Shown: positions 1 to 12,120 of the stretch, one piece after another
How positions within the stretch are numbered: the first letter of the stretch is position 1
Layout: each line of letters opens with the position of its first letter
DNA from: Symsagittifera roscoffensis
Lineage: Eukaryota > Xenacoelomorpha > Acoela > Convolutidae
NCBI RefSeq assembly: GCF_963678635.1
Contig: NC_087064.1
Location: 43,707,159-43,771,158 of the forward strand
Direction: 5' to 3'
DNA length: 64,000 nt
Made by a program: the position numbers and the translations under genes
The notes under the pieces: model-generated
Database searches by the model: none
What the model saw: only the letters and a program-made list of their open reading frames with translations
What the model was told of the DNA's origin: nothing

Positions 1-508
1 AATATCGGAGAAAAAATATTCATAAGGGCAAACAATAAGTATGTTCCAGATGTTGATGAGACAAAGCCATTAGTGTACGGACTGTTCCTGGAAGTTGCCA
101 ATTTGTATGTAGGAACTATGACAAAGCATAGGCCTGTAGGACACTTTCTATGGGTACAAAAATCCTTGCGTGAAATATTTGAGGAATCAAATGACTCTGA
201 AAGAGGATATTTTGTTATGGTGGACCTAGAGTACCCAAAGAGTCTGCACGATAACCATAATGATTTTCCAATGGCAGCAGAAAAACAATTGAATATAGCT
301 GAGGCTCAACTGTCAAATTATCGGAGGTCACTAAGCCGCCCTGAAGCAACAGCTGAAAAACTTATGGAGACTCTTCAACAAAACAGATTATGTCTTCCAT
401 TATTCTGTTTTGAGATTCTTTGTTGAGCAGGGTTTGAAGGTAACAAAAATCAGTAAGGTGCTTCAGTTTACACTGTCCAATTATCTAAAATCTTACCTTG
501 TCTTGAAC
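1..508 (+). pseudogene. Protein-primed family B DNA polymerase fragment (duplicate copy)
   Basis: This is a truncated fragment of a family B DNA polymerase of the protein-primed kind seen in Polinton/Maverick-like elements. The readable frame runs about 73-426 and includes a segment resembling GYFVMVDLEYPKSLHDNH, a conserved stretch between palm motifs A and B. It then shifts frame and ends abruptly near 508, where an unrelated repeat begins. It is almost identical to 2,815-3,325, so it is one arm of a direct duplication. The palm motif A region reads LEVANLYV, where active relatives have an Asp-containing D-x-NNLYG-type motif, so the catalytic aspartate appears lost. The window starts inside this copy. 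Family assignment is from motif recognition only. Confidence 0.7.
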
Positions 509-509
509 A

Positions 510-1491
510 CATCTGCTGAGGAATATCAATGATATTAAAAAAATCTTTTAAGTACAATAAGTAACAATAAATAAAATTGAAACCAGAGAAATTCTCTTTT
601 TGTTAATTCAAACTATTTTTGTTTGAAATCCGCCGTTCAAAAAGGTTAGAAAGTTTGCTTCTAAACGTCAAGAAGAACAAAAGCTAATTTTTCTCAATTA
701 TGTTTCTTTCATTTCTCTTATGTTTCACTCTTTTCTCGGTGAAACATAGGATAAAAGATTGAAATACAGCTTAAAAAAAACAGTTGCTCTCTTTCTTGAC
801 CTTCGAAAGCAAACTATCTTTCTAAACATTTTGAAAGGCCGATTTGAAACTTGAGTTACCTTGTTTGAATAACCAAAAAGTCAATTTCATTGGATTTAAT
901 TTGAGTTAATGCTATTCTTTTTAAAAGGTCTTTCTTTAGATCATGGATATTTCGCAGCAGATTAATGATGTCATCAATTAGATTAGAGATAAGCATGCGA
1001 GACAAGCGTTGCTACTGATGGCAATTAACTTGGTATCTGGTAAGATTGAACTTGCAGGAACAGTGGCCGACATGCAGACTATTTGTTTTTTTTTGAAGGA
1101 GCGGTTGAGCGCTCAGGGATGGTAGACCAGAAAGGATTCCGTTCTAATCAAAAATTCTGCAGTTGATCTGAGAAAGCATTCGGCAATTTTAACAAAAAAA
1201 AACAATTTCTAAGTGGTTCATTAGTATTTTTCCGAAATTCGGGATACACTCAAACTACGGAGAGCTTTTTGAGTGCGTACTATTTTATGCCGGTTAGTAA
1301 AAAAAAATTACCACATGGATTGACTCCTTTGGTAATTGTTAAAATTGTCAGGTTGGCGGACAAGATAAGCAATAAACAAGTTACGAAACAATTCGAATAA
1401 CAAAAGCAGCAAGTTTAAGGGAAGAAAATCCAATTGAACGAGCTTCTCCCTCCTATTGAATCAAAGATAAGCCCGTAAGCGATCGAAAATG
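510..1491. repeat. Direct repeat A, copy 1 (about 980 bp)
   Basis: This block matches 6,629-7,607 in the same orientation with few differences. Both copies begin at CTGCTGAGGAATATCAATG and end after CGATCGAAAATGA. In this copy the left edge is fused directly to the truncated polymerase fragment. No clear coding frame survives. A short stretch near 942-1,080 (gatcatggatatttcgcagc onward) is a possible coding remnant of the same mobile element, but I cannot name it. Confidence 0.8.
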
Positions 1492-1875
1492 ACAGATTCG
1501 TTTTAAGGCCGTAGTGAAGACTCTTATACAGGTTGATTTGTGTTTCCGCACTCAATTTTTTTCCTTGCTAAAACTTGTCCACGCTCAATTTTTTTGGCGA
1601 TTTGATTTTTCATATCTTTTTTAAGTTACTTCAATTTTTTGGTTGAAGATAAGGCAAACTCCACTACTGAAGAAACAAAAGTGTAAAGCGTACGACAAAC
1701 GTGATCGCAATCTAATTTCGAAAGTGGATTGTAAATTCCAGGCTTCTAAGCGGACTAAATTTATAGCTATTGATCCAATTTTCTTAAGTTGACCTAATCA
1801 ATCAGAATGAATCAGAATGACGCGAAAGTAGCATGAATCAGAATTCGATCTTGAATCTGAATGAAAGGTTAGGAT
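1492..1875. other. Unassigned stretch upstream of endonuclease VII-like motif
   Basis: No complete gene is visible. A 38-codon open stretch near 1,681-1,793 lacks a start and lies shortly before the endonuclease VII-like segment. It could be part of the N-terminal region of the same polymerase polyprotein, but no diagnostic motif supports this. Confidence 0.3.
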
Positions 1876-2061
1876 ATGTATTCGCGTCATCAAGCAAAAA
1901 TGATTTCTGTTGTCAGGCAACAATTTGGAAAGGTTATAATTTCGGATGAACAAAGGAGCCGCTTGTATTCTACTTCAACAAAATGTGTTATCTGTAGTAG
2001 AGATTTGTTGAACGACAAGGTTATTCATCACGATCATCAACAGGGAACATCATTGGTTTAG
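1876..2061 (+). pseudogene. Endonuclease VII-like (His-Me/treble-clef) fragment
   Basis: The 61-residue frame carries a CVIC zinc-ligand pair followed by a VIHHDHQQG segment. This is the pattern of the recombination endonuclease VII family: C-x2-C, then an HHDH-type catalytic turn. The family normally continues with a second C-x2-C pair, but here a TAG stop follows soon after HHDHQQG. The polymerase exonuclease-like segment begins about 220 bp downstream on the same strand, so this is probably the N-terminal nuclease module of one polyprotein, now broken. Whether the fusion is ancestral to this element family is my inference from spacing. Confidence 0.6.
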
Positions 2062-2279
2062 GTCATAACGTGTAACCTGAAACAAAGAACCCAATCTTTC
2101 ACGCTTATGTCTTTCCAAAATCACAGCAGTTGTGACCCATATCACTTGACGAGGTACCTCAATTTACGACCAAATGATAAATTAACAGTTGTTCCGTGCA
2201 CAGTTGAGAATTATATTTTTTAGTGTGAATATTTCTGTAGGGAATTTCGTCCAAAAAAAGGCAGAAACAGAGTCAAGCA

Positions 2280-4140
2280 CGAACAAATGCGGTTTTTGGA
2301 CAGCTTTTGAGTTCTTCGAATACGAATAGCTTGGAAAGCCTTTCAAAGTCTTTAGAGAAGGAAAATTTTATCATACTGAAACAGTTATCAAACTGAAAAC
2401 AAATGAAAAGAAACGATCGCTCCTGACTCGGAAAGGAATTTATTCTTATTCTTACATGGATTCTTATGAACAATTTGATGAAAAAATCTTCCTAAGTTTG
2501 GCAGAGGTTGGAAAAACATTCTTTCCGGAAAAATTAAAGTTTCAGAGAATGATGAAGAATTGCAGAACAATTGTGGAAAACAATCGAATGTGAGACAATT
2601 GGCGATTACCCCAGCCTTTATTTGTAGAGCGATGTTTTGTTACTGGCGGACGTGTTCGAAAAGTTTCGCGAGCTCAAACAAACATATGGCTTATACCCTT
2701 GTCATTATTACTCGGCGCCGAATGTTTCCTGGAATGCAATGTTAAAAACCGAGAGCTCTTCTCAGACATCGATATGCTGCTGTTTTGCGAAAAAGTTATT
2801 CGAGGTGGACAAAACAATATCGGAGAAAAATATTCATAAGGGCAAACAATAAGTATGTTCCAGATGTTGATGAGACAAAGCCATTAGTGTACGGACTGTT
2901 CCTCGAAAATGCCAATTTGTATGTAGGAACTATGACAAAGCATAGGCCTGTAGGACACTTTCTATGGGTACAAAAAACCTTGAGTGAAATAATTGAGGAA
3001 TCAAATGACTCTGAAAGAGGATATTTTGTTATGGTGGACCTAGAGTACCCAAAGAGTCTGCACGATAACCATAATGATTTTCCAATGGCAGCAGAAAAAC
3101 AATTGAAAATAGTTGAGGCTCAACTGTCAAATTATCGGAGGTCACTAAGCCGCCCTGAAGCAACAGCTGAAAAACTTATGGAGATTCTTCAACAAAACAG
3201 ATTATGTCTTCCATTATTTCGTTTTGAGATTCTTTGTTGAGCAGGGTTTGAAGGTAACAAAAATCAGTAAGATGCTTCAGTTTACACTGTCCAATTATCT
3301 AAAATCTTACCTTGTCTTGAACACAAGATTACGACAGCAACCAGGAATATCAGATTTTAAAAAGAATTTTTTCAAGCTTCTTGTCAATTCTTGTTTTGGA
3401 AAGACTATGGAGAACTTGAGACGTAGAAAACGACTGATTGTGATAACTAATGAAGAACAAGCAAAGTATTACTATAATAAATTCAACTTCAACGAATTCA
3501 AAATTTTCAAGGAGGCTATGATAGCGGTAACGATGCTGAGGAAGACAATTTTGTGGAATAACCCCACTTACCTTGGAGCTGCTATCCTAGATATTTCGAA
3601 GCTTCAGTTATAAATATACCACTACAAAAAAATAATCCCGATGTACGGCAAAAAAGCGAGAGTTATGTACAAGGATATGAAATAGAGACGCATGATGTAT
3701 ACGCAGCTCTGAGAGCATTAATTGACGGTTTTGACTTCAGTTCCTATCCGGAGAGTCAGTTCCTTTTCACTAAGAAAAACAAAGTCCCTCTCAAAATGGC
3801 CGATGAGCAGAAAGCATGCATAGTTACCGAAGCAGTTTTTTTTGAACCTAAAGCGTTTGCAATTGCACTTATTCACGTGAAAACATTTAAATCAAAACAA
3901 AGCGTCGAGTTTTCAATAGATTTGTGAAGAACACGCTACATCATGAAAAATTCAAGTCCACTTTGTTTGAGGGCATGGTCATCAGACAACAAATGAGCAA
4001 CCTTGTCAGCCATAAGCAATGTTTTGTCAATGAACGAAGTCGATAAAATTGTGTCGGGACCCTTTGATTGAAAGCATCATTACCAAGATGATGGTATTAG
4101 TTCCCTGGCTTTCGGACATTATAAAACTGGACAGACTCAA
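2280..4140 (+). pseudogene. Protein-primed family B DNA polymerase relic (main copy)
   Basis: Successive frames carry recognisable pieces of one polymerase. An exonuclease-domain piece (RFLDSF, LEKENF) lies at about 2,287-2,400, and a YMDSYEQFDE segment near 2,450. LLADVFEKFRE and HYYSAP follow at about 2,638-2,730. The palm entry is at 2,785-3,240 and a motif B-like NSCFGKTMEN at about 3,390-3,420. The C-terminal part (RNKxx... to a Lys-rich end) decays up to about 4,140. Several frameshifts and stops separate these pieces. Motif A reads LENANLYV, without the usual aspartate. The motif C region near 3,665-3,690 has lost about 16 bp relative to the duplicate at 4,640-4,680, which deletes the DTDS core. 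The gene is therefore dead. The most likely source is a Polinton/Maverick-like self-synthesising transposon or a related linear element. Confidence 0.75.
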
Positions 4141-4440
4141 AAAGATTGCGCTGACCAGAACGAAATAGAGGTACGAGAGTGATTATATTTGTTAAAAACA
4201 AAAGCGACAGGAATAAGATGACTAGCACCATTTGCGAATACCAAAAACTGAATTCTAAGCAAATAACAGAAGCTGACATTTTTAAATATGTTGGGTATGA
4301 GTCTGACAAATCGTTGTCGGAATTTATTTCGATTAACCCCAGCCTGGATTTGCTGGAACGGCTGACATCAACTCTGATGAAATTGAGATCGTTGATTGGA
4401 ACGCTCCTGTATATCAGAAGCAGTATTTGCATTGTCCGTT
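4141..4440. repeat. Downstream part of the duplicated polymerase block, copy 1
   Basis: This segment is repeated at about 5,136-5,440. Both copies have an open stretch containing QITEADIFK and NPSLDLLERL or NPTLDFLERL on the plus strand. The shared frame could be the start of a second protein of the mobile element. I do not recognise it. Confidence 0.5.
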
Positions 4441-5135
4441 TAAGTATTACTGTGATAAGTTCAATTTCAACCAATTCAAAATTTTTAGGGAGGATATGAT
4501 AGCGGTAACGATGCTGAAGAAGATCTTTTTGTGGAACAACCCCACTTACCTTGGAGCTGCTATCCTAGACGTTTCGAAGCTGTATTTATAAAAGCTCCAC
4601 TACGAAAAGATAGTCCCGATGTGCGGCAAAAAGCAAGAGTTATATACAAGGATACGGACTCTCTCTTTTATGAAATAGAGACGCAAGGTGTGTAAGCAGC
4701 TCTGAGATCAATAATTGACGGTTTTGACTTCAGTTCCTATCCGGAGATTCAAGGATTTTCAGTAAAAAAAACAAAATCCCTCTCAAAATGGCCTATGAGC
4801 TGAAAGGATGCATAGTTGCCGAAGCAGTTTTTTTAACCCTAAAGCGTATTCAATTGCACTTATTGACGGGAAAACATTTAAATCAAAACGGAGCGCCAAA
4901 TTTGTCAACAGATTTGTGAAGATCACGCTACATCACGAAAAATTCAAGTCCGCTTTGTTTGAGGGCAAGGTCATCTGACAACAAATGAGCAACATTGTCA
5001 GCGCTAAGCAATGTTTTGTCAATGAACGAAGTCAATAAAAGTGTGTCATCACCCTTAGATAGAAAGCGTTATTACCAAGATGATGGTATTAGTTCACTGG
5101 CTTTCAGACATTATAAAATTGGACAAAATCAAAAA
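4441..5135 (+). pseudogene. Tandem second copy of the polymerase C-terminal third
   Basis: This repeats 3,470-4,150 about 980-990 bp downstream. It keeps the motif C core: GAT ACG GAC TCT at 4,651-4,662 encodes DTDS, within YKDTDSLFYE. Near its end is an RYYQDDGISSLAF segment, which resembles the C-terminal tail typical of these polymerases. Frameshifts and a TAA after FEGKVI break it. The copy contains only motif B-downstream sequence, so it never was a complete polymerase on its own. The duplication extends past the polymerase end into the following unassigned sequence. Confidence 0.7.
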
Positions 5136-5580
5136 GCTTGCGCTGACCAGAAAAAAATAGAGGGACGAGAGTGATTATATTTGTTATAAGCAAAAAGGAC
5201 AGGAAGAAGATTATACTGCAGCTTTTACGAATACCGAAAACTGAATTTAAGCAAATAACAGAAGCTGACATTTTTAAATTTTTTGGGTATGAGTCGGACA
5301 CCTCGTTGTCTGAATTAGTGATTTTCATTTCGGTTAACCCGACCCTGGATTTCCTGGAACGGCTGACATCAACTCTGATGAAAGTGATATCGTGGATTGG
5401 ACCGCTCCTGTATATCAGAAGCCATATTTGAATTGTCCATTTATAGACGAAGGCCTGGATAATTTTTTTTACCAAATAAAAGATTTAAACCAAACTAAAT
5501 ATCATAATCAGACCCGTATCAACTTTGCTGCACAATGCAAGCTCGCTTCACAGCTGATGACCAATGTAAACTCCCTTTAG
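5136..5580. repeat. Downstream part of the duplicated polymerase block, copy 2, with short ORF
   Basis: Bases 5,136-5,440 match 4,141-4,440. An open frame at 5,392-5,580 extends past the duplicated part for 62 codons and ends at TAG. It has no motif I recognise. It may be a remnant of a gene following the polymerase or may be chance. Confidence 0.4.
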
Positions 5581-6177
5581 AGCTGCAGAAAATCTTCACT
5601 TTTGAATTAGTTTGGATTTGCATGAAAAAAAACTCAAAACATTCGTGAAATTTAATTTGTGAAATTTTTGATAACTTTTTTTGTTTGTTACATAAATGTA
5701 ATTTTTCTCAAAATTTTTAGCTGCAAGCTAATATCAAAATTATTCGATCAGAATAATCGAAGGATGGATCAGAAACATAAAATTATATTTCTTAGTAATA
5801 ATTTTTGACACCTAAGCACGAGAAAAAAAACTTATCTAAAAGTCACCTTAGAAAAAACAAGGTTTTCACAGCATGATTATGTATTTAAAGCCACAGGTAT
5901 TCAAGAAGGTTAGATTAAACACTTTAATAACAACTTGCTTGAAAAATATCTTTTTCCCGCGCGCCAGATTGATTTTTTCGGAAAATGTCAAATTGAGGGA
6001 GTTATTGAAGTTACTCCCTCAATTTGGCAGGTTATTGAAGTTTCATACTACTCATGCTAACAATAAGCTAGTTCTATGATACAGGTTAATTACGAAAAAG
6101 GCCATTGTTATCTGATTTTGGACAGAAGGTACTTTCATCAACTATTTTTAAAGCACATCAAAATCTATTTTTACACA
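5581..6177. other. AT-rich region without recognisable gene
   Basis: I see only AT-rich sequence with short homopolymers and no supported gene or repeat boundary. Confidence 0.4.
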
Positions 6178-6359
6178 CAGGGGCGGATTTATGGAGGGGA
6201 GGCGGGGCGAACGCTCCCCTCTTTCAAGGATTCGACCCCCTGGCGGCGCAGAAAATTTGACTCAAAACAGGGCTCAGAAAATCAATTTGGTCAATTTAAG
6301 AAGGAGGTCGACAAAATTTTGCTCTACCACCGCTCGAGAAAATTCTAGATCCGCCCCTG
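6178..6359. mobile_element. hAT-type MITE (182 bp)
   Basis: The element starts CAGGGGCGGATTTA and ends TAGATCCGCCCCTG, forming terminal inverted repeats of about 11-14 bp. It is flanked by TTTACACA on the left and GTTACACA on the right, an 8-bp target-site duplication with one mismatch. CAGGGG-type termini with 8-bp duplications are the signature of hAT transposons. It is too short to encode a transposase, so it is non-autonomous. A related longer copy is at 43,295-43,726 and a fragment at 16,800-16,953. Confidence 0.8.
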
Positions 6360-6628
6360 GTTACACATCAGAGAAACCATAGGGGTTTTCAAATCAAAGA
6401 TTTGGAAAACATTATCGAGAAAGGACCCATGGGACGGGAGGTATATTGTTCGAAACAAAAGTTTTTTTTTGAAGGTTTTTCCGGTAAACAGGTATGCTTT
6501 TCATCAAATAGTTAGCAAGTCGCTCATTTTTTTGCAAGTTCACTTTTACCAGATACCAAGTTGTTTGCAATCAGTAGCAACAACTCTCTCACATTCTTAT
6601 CCGCAACTTGATTGATGACATCCTTCAT

Positions 6629-7607
6629 CTGCTGAGGAATATCAATGATATTAAAAAAAACCTTTTAAGTACAATAAGTAACAATAAATAAAATTGAAAC
6701 CAGAGAAATTCTCTTTTTGTTAATTCAAACTATTTTTGTTTGAAATCCGCCGTTCAAAAAGGTTAGAAAGTTTGCTTCTAAACATCAAGAAGAACAAAAG
6801 CTAATTTTTCTCAACTATGTTTCTTTCATTTCTCTTATGTTTCACTCTTTTCTCGGTGAAACATAGGATAAAAGATTGAAATACAACTAAAAAAAACAGT
6901 TGCTCTTTTTCTTGACCTTCGAAAGCAAACTATCTTTCTAAACATTTTGAAAGGCCGATTTGAAACTTGAGTTACCTTGTTTGAATAAACAAAAAGTCAA
7001 TTTCATTGGATTTAATTTGAGTTAATGCTATTCTTTTTAAAAGGTCTTTCTTTAGATCATGGATATTTCGCAGCAGATTAATGATGTCATCAATTAGATT
7101 AGAGATAAGCATGCGAGACAAGCGTTGCTACTGATGGCAATTAACTTGGTATCTGGTAAGATCGAACTTGCAGGAACAGTGGGCGACATGCAGACTAATT
7201 TTTTTTTGAAGGAGCGGTTGAGCGCTCAGGGATGGTAGACCAGAAAGGATTCTGTTCTAATCAAAAATTCTCCAGTTGATCTGAGAAAGCATTCGGCGAT
7301 TTTAACAAAAAGAAAAAATAATTTCTAAGTGGTTCATTAGTAGTTTTCCGAAATTCGGGATACACTCAAACTACGGAGAGCGTTTTGAGTTCGTACTATT
7401 TTATGCCGGTTAGTAAAAAAAAAATTACCACATGGATTGACTCCTTTGGTAATTGTGATATTTGTCATGTTGGAGGACAAAATAAGCAATAAACAAGTTA
7501 CGAAACAATTCGAATAACAAAAGCAGCAAATTGAAGGGAAGAAAATTCAATTGAACGAGCCTCTCCCTCCTATTGAATCAAAGATAAGCCAGTAAGCGAT
7601 CGAAAAT
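6629..7607. repeat. Direct repeat A, copy 2
   Basis: This matches 510-1,491 over about 980 bp. To the left (6,380-6,628) the sequence differs from the flank of copy 1, so here the repeat is not joined to the polymerase fragment. Differences between copies are single-base changes and small indels in A/T runs. Confidence 0.8.
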
Positions 7608-9590
7608 GATTTCATTACATCTTCCTGGAATTGCAGCGTGTTGGTTGTATAAAACTTACCATGAGCAAGTCGTTATGAAAAAATGGACCACGTGCACGAT
7701 TTAAAAACTAGGAAAATGATATCAAAAAACAACACATGGCTAAAACGGCGACAAGTTCTAAGCGCGGGACATCTGAAATGGTAAACGAGGAGAATCATGA
7801 AACTGTATCCCAGTCTTTCTTCCGAAGAAAAAAGCAAAACATGAACGCAGAAAAGTGAAGCATTTGAACTCATATGAACTATAGCTTGTGGAGATGGCAG
7901 CAGTCCCTCAGAATATACGTTTAGAGTTATTATTCTTGATATAATCATTAAAACTTAAAAGGTTGAATGAAAGTGTTGACACTGCAGAAAAAAAACTAAT
8001 TTTCCTTGAAAAGCTGAAATTATCACACCTGTTTTTTTAACCAATTTCCTCATCCATAGACAAAAGAAAACTTTACAGTTCGTTTAGAAGCGAGCGAGTC
8101 ATTTTTTTGCTGTTTTTTCTATTTCATATAATTTTGAATAAAGGAACAAATAAAAACACGCCACAAAAAACACGCTGCAATGATTAAACCTGTTTAATAA
8201 AAGTTAAACGTTCTTTAAAATGCAATATTTAAGAAAAAGGCAAAAACGATGAATGTTTGAATATAAGACTAGTTGCGATTTTCAGAAACTACTTTCTATG
8301 CTATCCCTTTTTCCTCTTACTTAGTTTTTTTTCTAATTCTTTTTGTTTTCGTTAATTCTTAATTCTTAGTTTTCTTTGTTTCCTTTTCAGGGAAATTATT
8401 AAACTGCTGACCATTTTATGTGAAAGCACCGGAGAGATAGAGATGCTTACTGTTCTATTTAGTGACTCAAACGAAGAACAGTTGCAAGCTTATCATTCTT
8501 GTTGAAAACTCAGCCTGGAGATATGCACACGGAACGTGGAGAAATGAATGTTGATGTGTCTAAGACAACAAGTGACTCTCTGAATCTTTGAAACAGCCTG
8601 CTACTGTTTGTGGTGATTTTATTGAAAGGTCAAAAAACTCGAGCAACGAAAAGCAGCGAGTCAATAATCAATGTATTTTTTTCCACAAATTAATCCCTAG
8701 TCATGGTCCAACACATTTTTATATCGGTTTACGAGGCTGAAGAAATTGAAGTACATTTTCTAAATAAAAGCAAAACTTTTTATAAAAACAAAATCTTGAA
8801 TATTGGGATAACTGAAAGATTTTGGTTAACTAGGCGACTTTGCTGTAATTCAATTTTGAGCTCTGACAGATCACTTAAAAATTTGGGTTGAAAACTAACA
8901 TTAAAGTGTGAATGATTGCTTTTCACAGCTATTAGTTATCCAATCTACTAGTGAAAAGTTCATTTCTAAACTCCCATTTAAAAAACGGGAAAAATTGACG
9001 ACAGCTTAGTTTTAAAATGAGAGTAACAAAAAAAATGAAAGAAAATACTTGAACAATAAGAGTCGCAGTAGTCATGATAAATTCCAGGAACAAAACAAAA
9101 ATTTGAAAAATTTGTGTCGAAAATCAAACACCTCTTTCTATGAGAGATATTTGTTAGCAACAGCCAAAAAACCAACTAAATCATGGGTGAGATCATAGAA
9201 GAGCAAGAAAAAGTGAATTCAAAACACAGCACTCAGAGTGCAGAAAAGCTTAACGGTTTTTATTGAAACTGATCAGAAGCTAGTCGAAAGTAATTTAACA
9301 CCACAAAATTTTAAAAATGTTGTAGAGAATGAAAACACAAAGTTATTCGAATGCATTTCACACCAAGAAATTTATGAAAAAGAAAGGAATGAAGAAAAAA
9401 CAGCCTTGATAGTTAGAACCAAAGTAACAATTTAATCAAAAGACTAGTCCGGTTATATCTGAACCACTGAGTTGTCATTTTAATAAATCTGTAGAGTTAT
9501 CATTTTATCCCTCAATTTTTAAGACTGATAAATTTCTAGCAATTCATAAAATGGCTCATTATAAGATTGTGGTACTTACAGAGCTATATC
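7608..9590. other. Region without recognisable gene
   Basis: Short open frames occur (for example 8,703-8,891 and 9,238-9,435), but none shows a family motif, compositional change or plausible splice context. I see no repeat boundaries here. Confidence 0.4.
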
Positions 9591-9639
9591 TCGTCTTTCA
9601 AAAAAGGTGAAGGTTTTCAAACAAAAAAGATTATTTATT

Positions 9640-10420
9640 CAGAACACTTCAACAGCATTTCAGTTCGGATTCCCAAAAAAGCACAGTTGATGCAATCTTG
9701 GAACTCACTGAACAAATAGTTAAAAAACCAAGAGAAAATGCTGGCTTCGTGCACGTTAAAAAATTCTACAACAGCATTCGGCACATTTGATCACAAAATT
9801 TTACTGGAAAAAGGTGAAATATGTGGTTTACGAGGTAAAGTTGTAAATCTTGTTAGATTATACCTTGAGAATCAATAAATAGTACGTTAGTTATAACCTT
9901 TCAAAATCGGACATTCAAACAATCAGCAATGTTGTACCACAAAGTTCAGTCCTGCGTCCCTTATTCTTTTTGATAATATAAATGATTAGTCAAACGTCTG
10001 TAGGCATAATAGAGTAGTACTGTTTGCTGATGATTGAGCTTGCATACAACTAAAACTGGAAATCAGATGCAGGTGAGTTTTGATGTAAGCAATATTGAAA
10101 AATGATTTTTGAAGAATTTGCTTGCCATAAACAAGGATAAAATACCCACCTTAGGGTTTAACAGGAAAGTTTTCTAAAAACAGATCCCATAAGTACAATA
10201 TGAGGGACGTTTTTCAAGGAGCTAAGCTCTTAAACATACTTAGACAAAATTCCCTTATTCCAAAATTTTTTGATCAAGTTTCAAATTCAGATATTCAACG
10301 CATTGCCCAGGAAAATCGGGATTTGTTTATATTAAGCAAGGAAGAGCTAATCGAATTTGTTTTTTGTTGACAATTTTTTTTGTGGATGTAAGGATAATGC
10401 TGGAGGATGACAGATGTGGA
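9640..10420 (+). pseudogene. Decayed LINE reverse transcriptase
   Basis: Translating the plus strand in shifting frames gives ordered non-LTR reverse transcriptase landmarks. FGFPKKHS and then DAILELTEQI occur at about 9,665-9,720, as in the QxGFRxxxST...DAxxxLTE region. A degenerate KKFYNSIRH...SQNF stretch follows. VPQSSVL is near 9,940, where active elements have PQGSVLGP. LFADD is near 10,020, the catalytic motif. Stops and frameshifts interrupt every segment. The clade is probably in the Jockey/CR1 broad group, but I cannot place it more finely. A 47-codon open stretch at about 10,225-10,370 follows and may belong to the same element. Confidence 0.65.
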
Positions 10421-10739
10421 GTGCCTGCTTGTTTGAAGTATTTTCTAAGTATATGGTTTTCAATGCGTCTCTTGCGTTTTCAATGCGTCTATGAGGGACA
10501 AACATAAACTCTGTCTGGTTCGAGAGTTACATGTATATGAACTTTTTAAACTCATAATTTAAATTATAAGACAATCTTGTGTAAATAAAAATTCATGAAT
10601 ACATTAGTGAGCAGGAGATAATAGATACTATCAACTGCAAGAGCAAAAAAATCAAAATTAGGGTTCGTATTTCATATAATAAGTTTTACTATTGGATAAA
10701 AATATTCTTCTTGAAGCGTTAACAGTTAATAACCAACTA

Positions 10740-11545
10740 GCAAGCCCGCCTCCATGAATCAATTAGCTCGCAAAAAAGTGTTTTGACCAAGCTATCCAAG
10801 CAATGAAACTCTGAACAATTTCAAGTTGAGCCATGTCGTAAATCGGTTAAAAACTTTAAGTTTCGTAGAACAAATCAATTCCCGAAAAACTGAAGTTTTT
10901 CTAAGCAAACTATTCAAACTGAAACTTTGAAATAACTAGCAACCTTTTAGAGCTATGAAACTTTGAACTATTTCAAGTTAATTGATCGACTGAATCGGTT
11001 CAGGAAAAAATGAAATTTTTCTAAGCAAGCTTTAAAGCTATGAAAATTAGAATTATTTCAGGTTGTTTCATAGATCGAATCGTTACGCGAAAAGCTTAAG
11101 TTTATCTAAGCGAGCTATTAAGGCTCTGAAAACTTCAAATTAAAGTTTTTTTTAAAGGTATTTTGCAAAAAGCTTGCTTACAAAATGTTTGCAAAAGCTT
11201 TGCTTTAAAAACTTAAGCTTTTCGCAAAACGATTCGGTCTATGAGATAACTTGCAATATTTCAATGTTTTTCTGAGCACACGATTCATGCGATGAAACTT
11301 TGAGTTTTTCAAATTATTTCAAGGGGCAAATCGGTGTGCGAAAAGCTTAAGTTTTCCTAAGGAAGCTATTGAAGCAATGAAACCTTGAATTATCTCAAGT
11401 TTTCACAGAGCAAATTGATTGGCGAAAAATTCGTTTTTCCAAGCAAGATATGCAAGCGATGAAACTGAAAATTTCAAAACAATTCATAGTGCAAATCGGT
11501 TTGCAAACAGCTAAATTTTTTAGCTAGGAAGTTGATGTTTTTAGT
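10740..11545. repeat. Degenerate tandem repeat, monomer about 100-120 bp
   Basis: The phrase GCAATGAAACTxTGAAxxATTTCAAGTT, then a spaced ATCGxTTxxxGAAAAxxTxAAGTTTTTCTAAGCAAGCTAT-like phrase, recurs at least six times with heavy divergence. A single related fragment is at about 32,745-32,790. No coding frame persists. This is most likely an old minisatellite or satellite fragment. Confidence 0.6.
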
Positions 11546-11984
11546 TTGTTCGTTTCAGAATGAAATCAATCTCAGAACGCAAATTTCGGAAAAAATGGAC
11601 AGGCAGTCTAGCCTTAAAGAATTGAATTTTTTAAGAATTGTCGACAGAAATGAATTTTTGTCAAAAACAATTCTAGAATATTCCAGACTTAAGAAAATTT
11701 GAAAGTTCTAGAGTATTCTTGACCTGCTCTTAAACTTTAAGCCTTCAGAATTTTTTGAACGTTGCATTCGACAAAGCTAAAACATTGCGTTCAGTTAAAC
11801 ATTGCGTCCATAGCGCAGTTGTAGTTACATTTAATATATAAGATAATAGATGGAAGTTATAAAATTAGGCGACGGGTAGAGAGACATAATCAAATTAATT
11901 TAAAAAGCAGGTATACAGACTTAATTTGGCCTCGAAAAAAATACTGAAAAATTAATGACGTTGCGGAAAACTAATTGAAAAATT

Positions 11985-12120
11985 TTCTTAAGCATTGCAA
12001 TATATGATATAGCTTAAATATGAAAAAAAAAATTTCGTTAAGCATGCAAAATTATTATGCTTAAACATGGGAGATAGTTGTCACTCGCATTTAAATATAG
12101 TATAGATATAGATAGATGGA
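11985..12120 (+). repeat. Short interspersed repeat R, copy 1
   Basis: ATTGCAATATATGATATAGC, then GCTTAAACATGG and CGCATTTAAATATAGTATAG, ends in a (TAGA)-rich tail. Two closer copies are in the DRG2 first intron at 23,296-23,402 and 23,502-23,629. The simple A/T-rich tail resembles a short non-autonomous retroelement, but no promoter boxes are visible. Confidence 0.55.
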
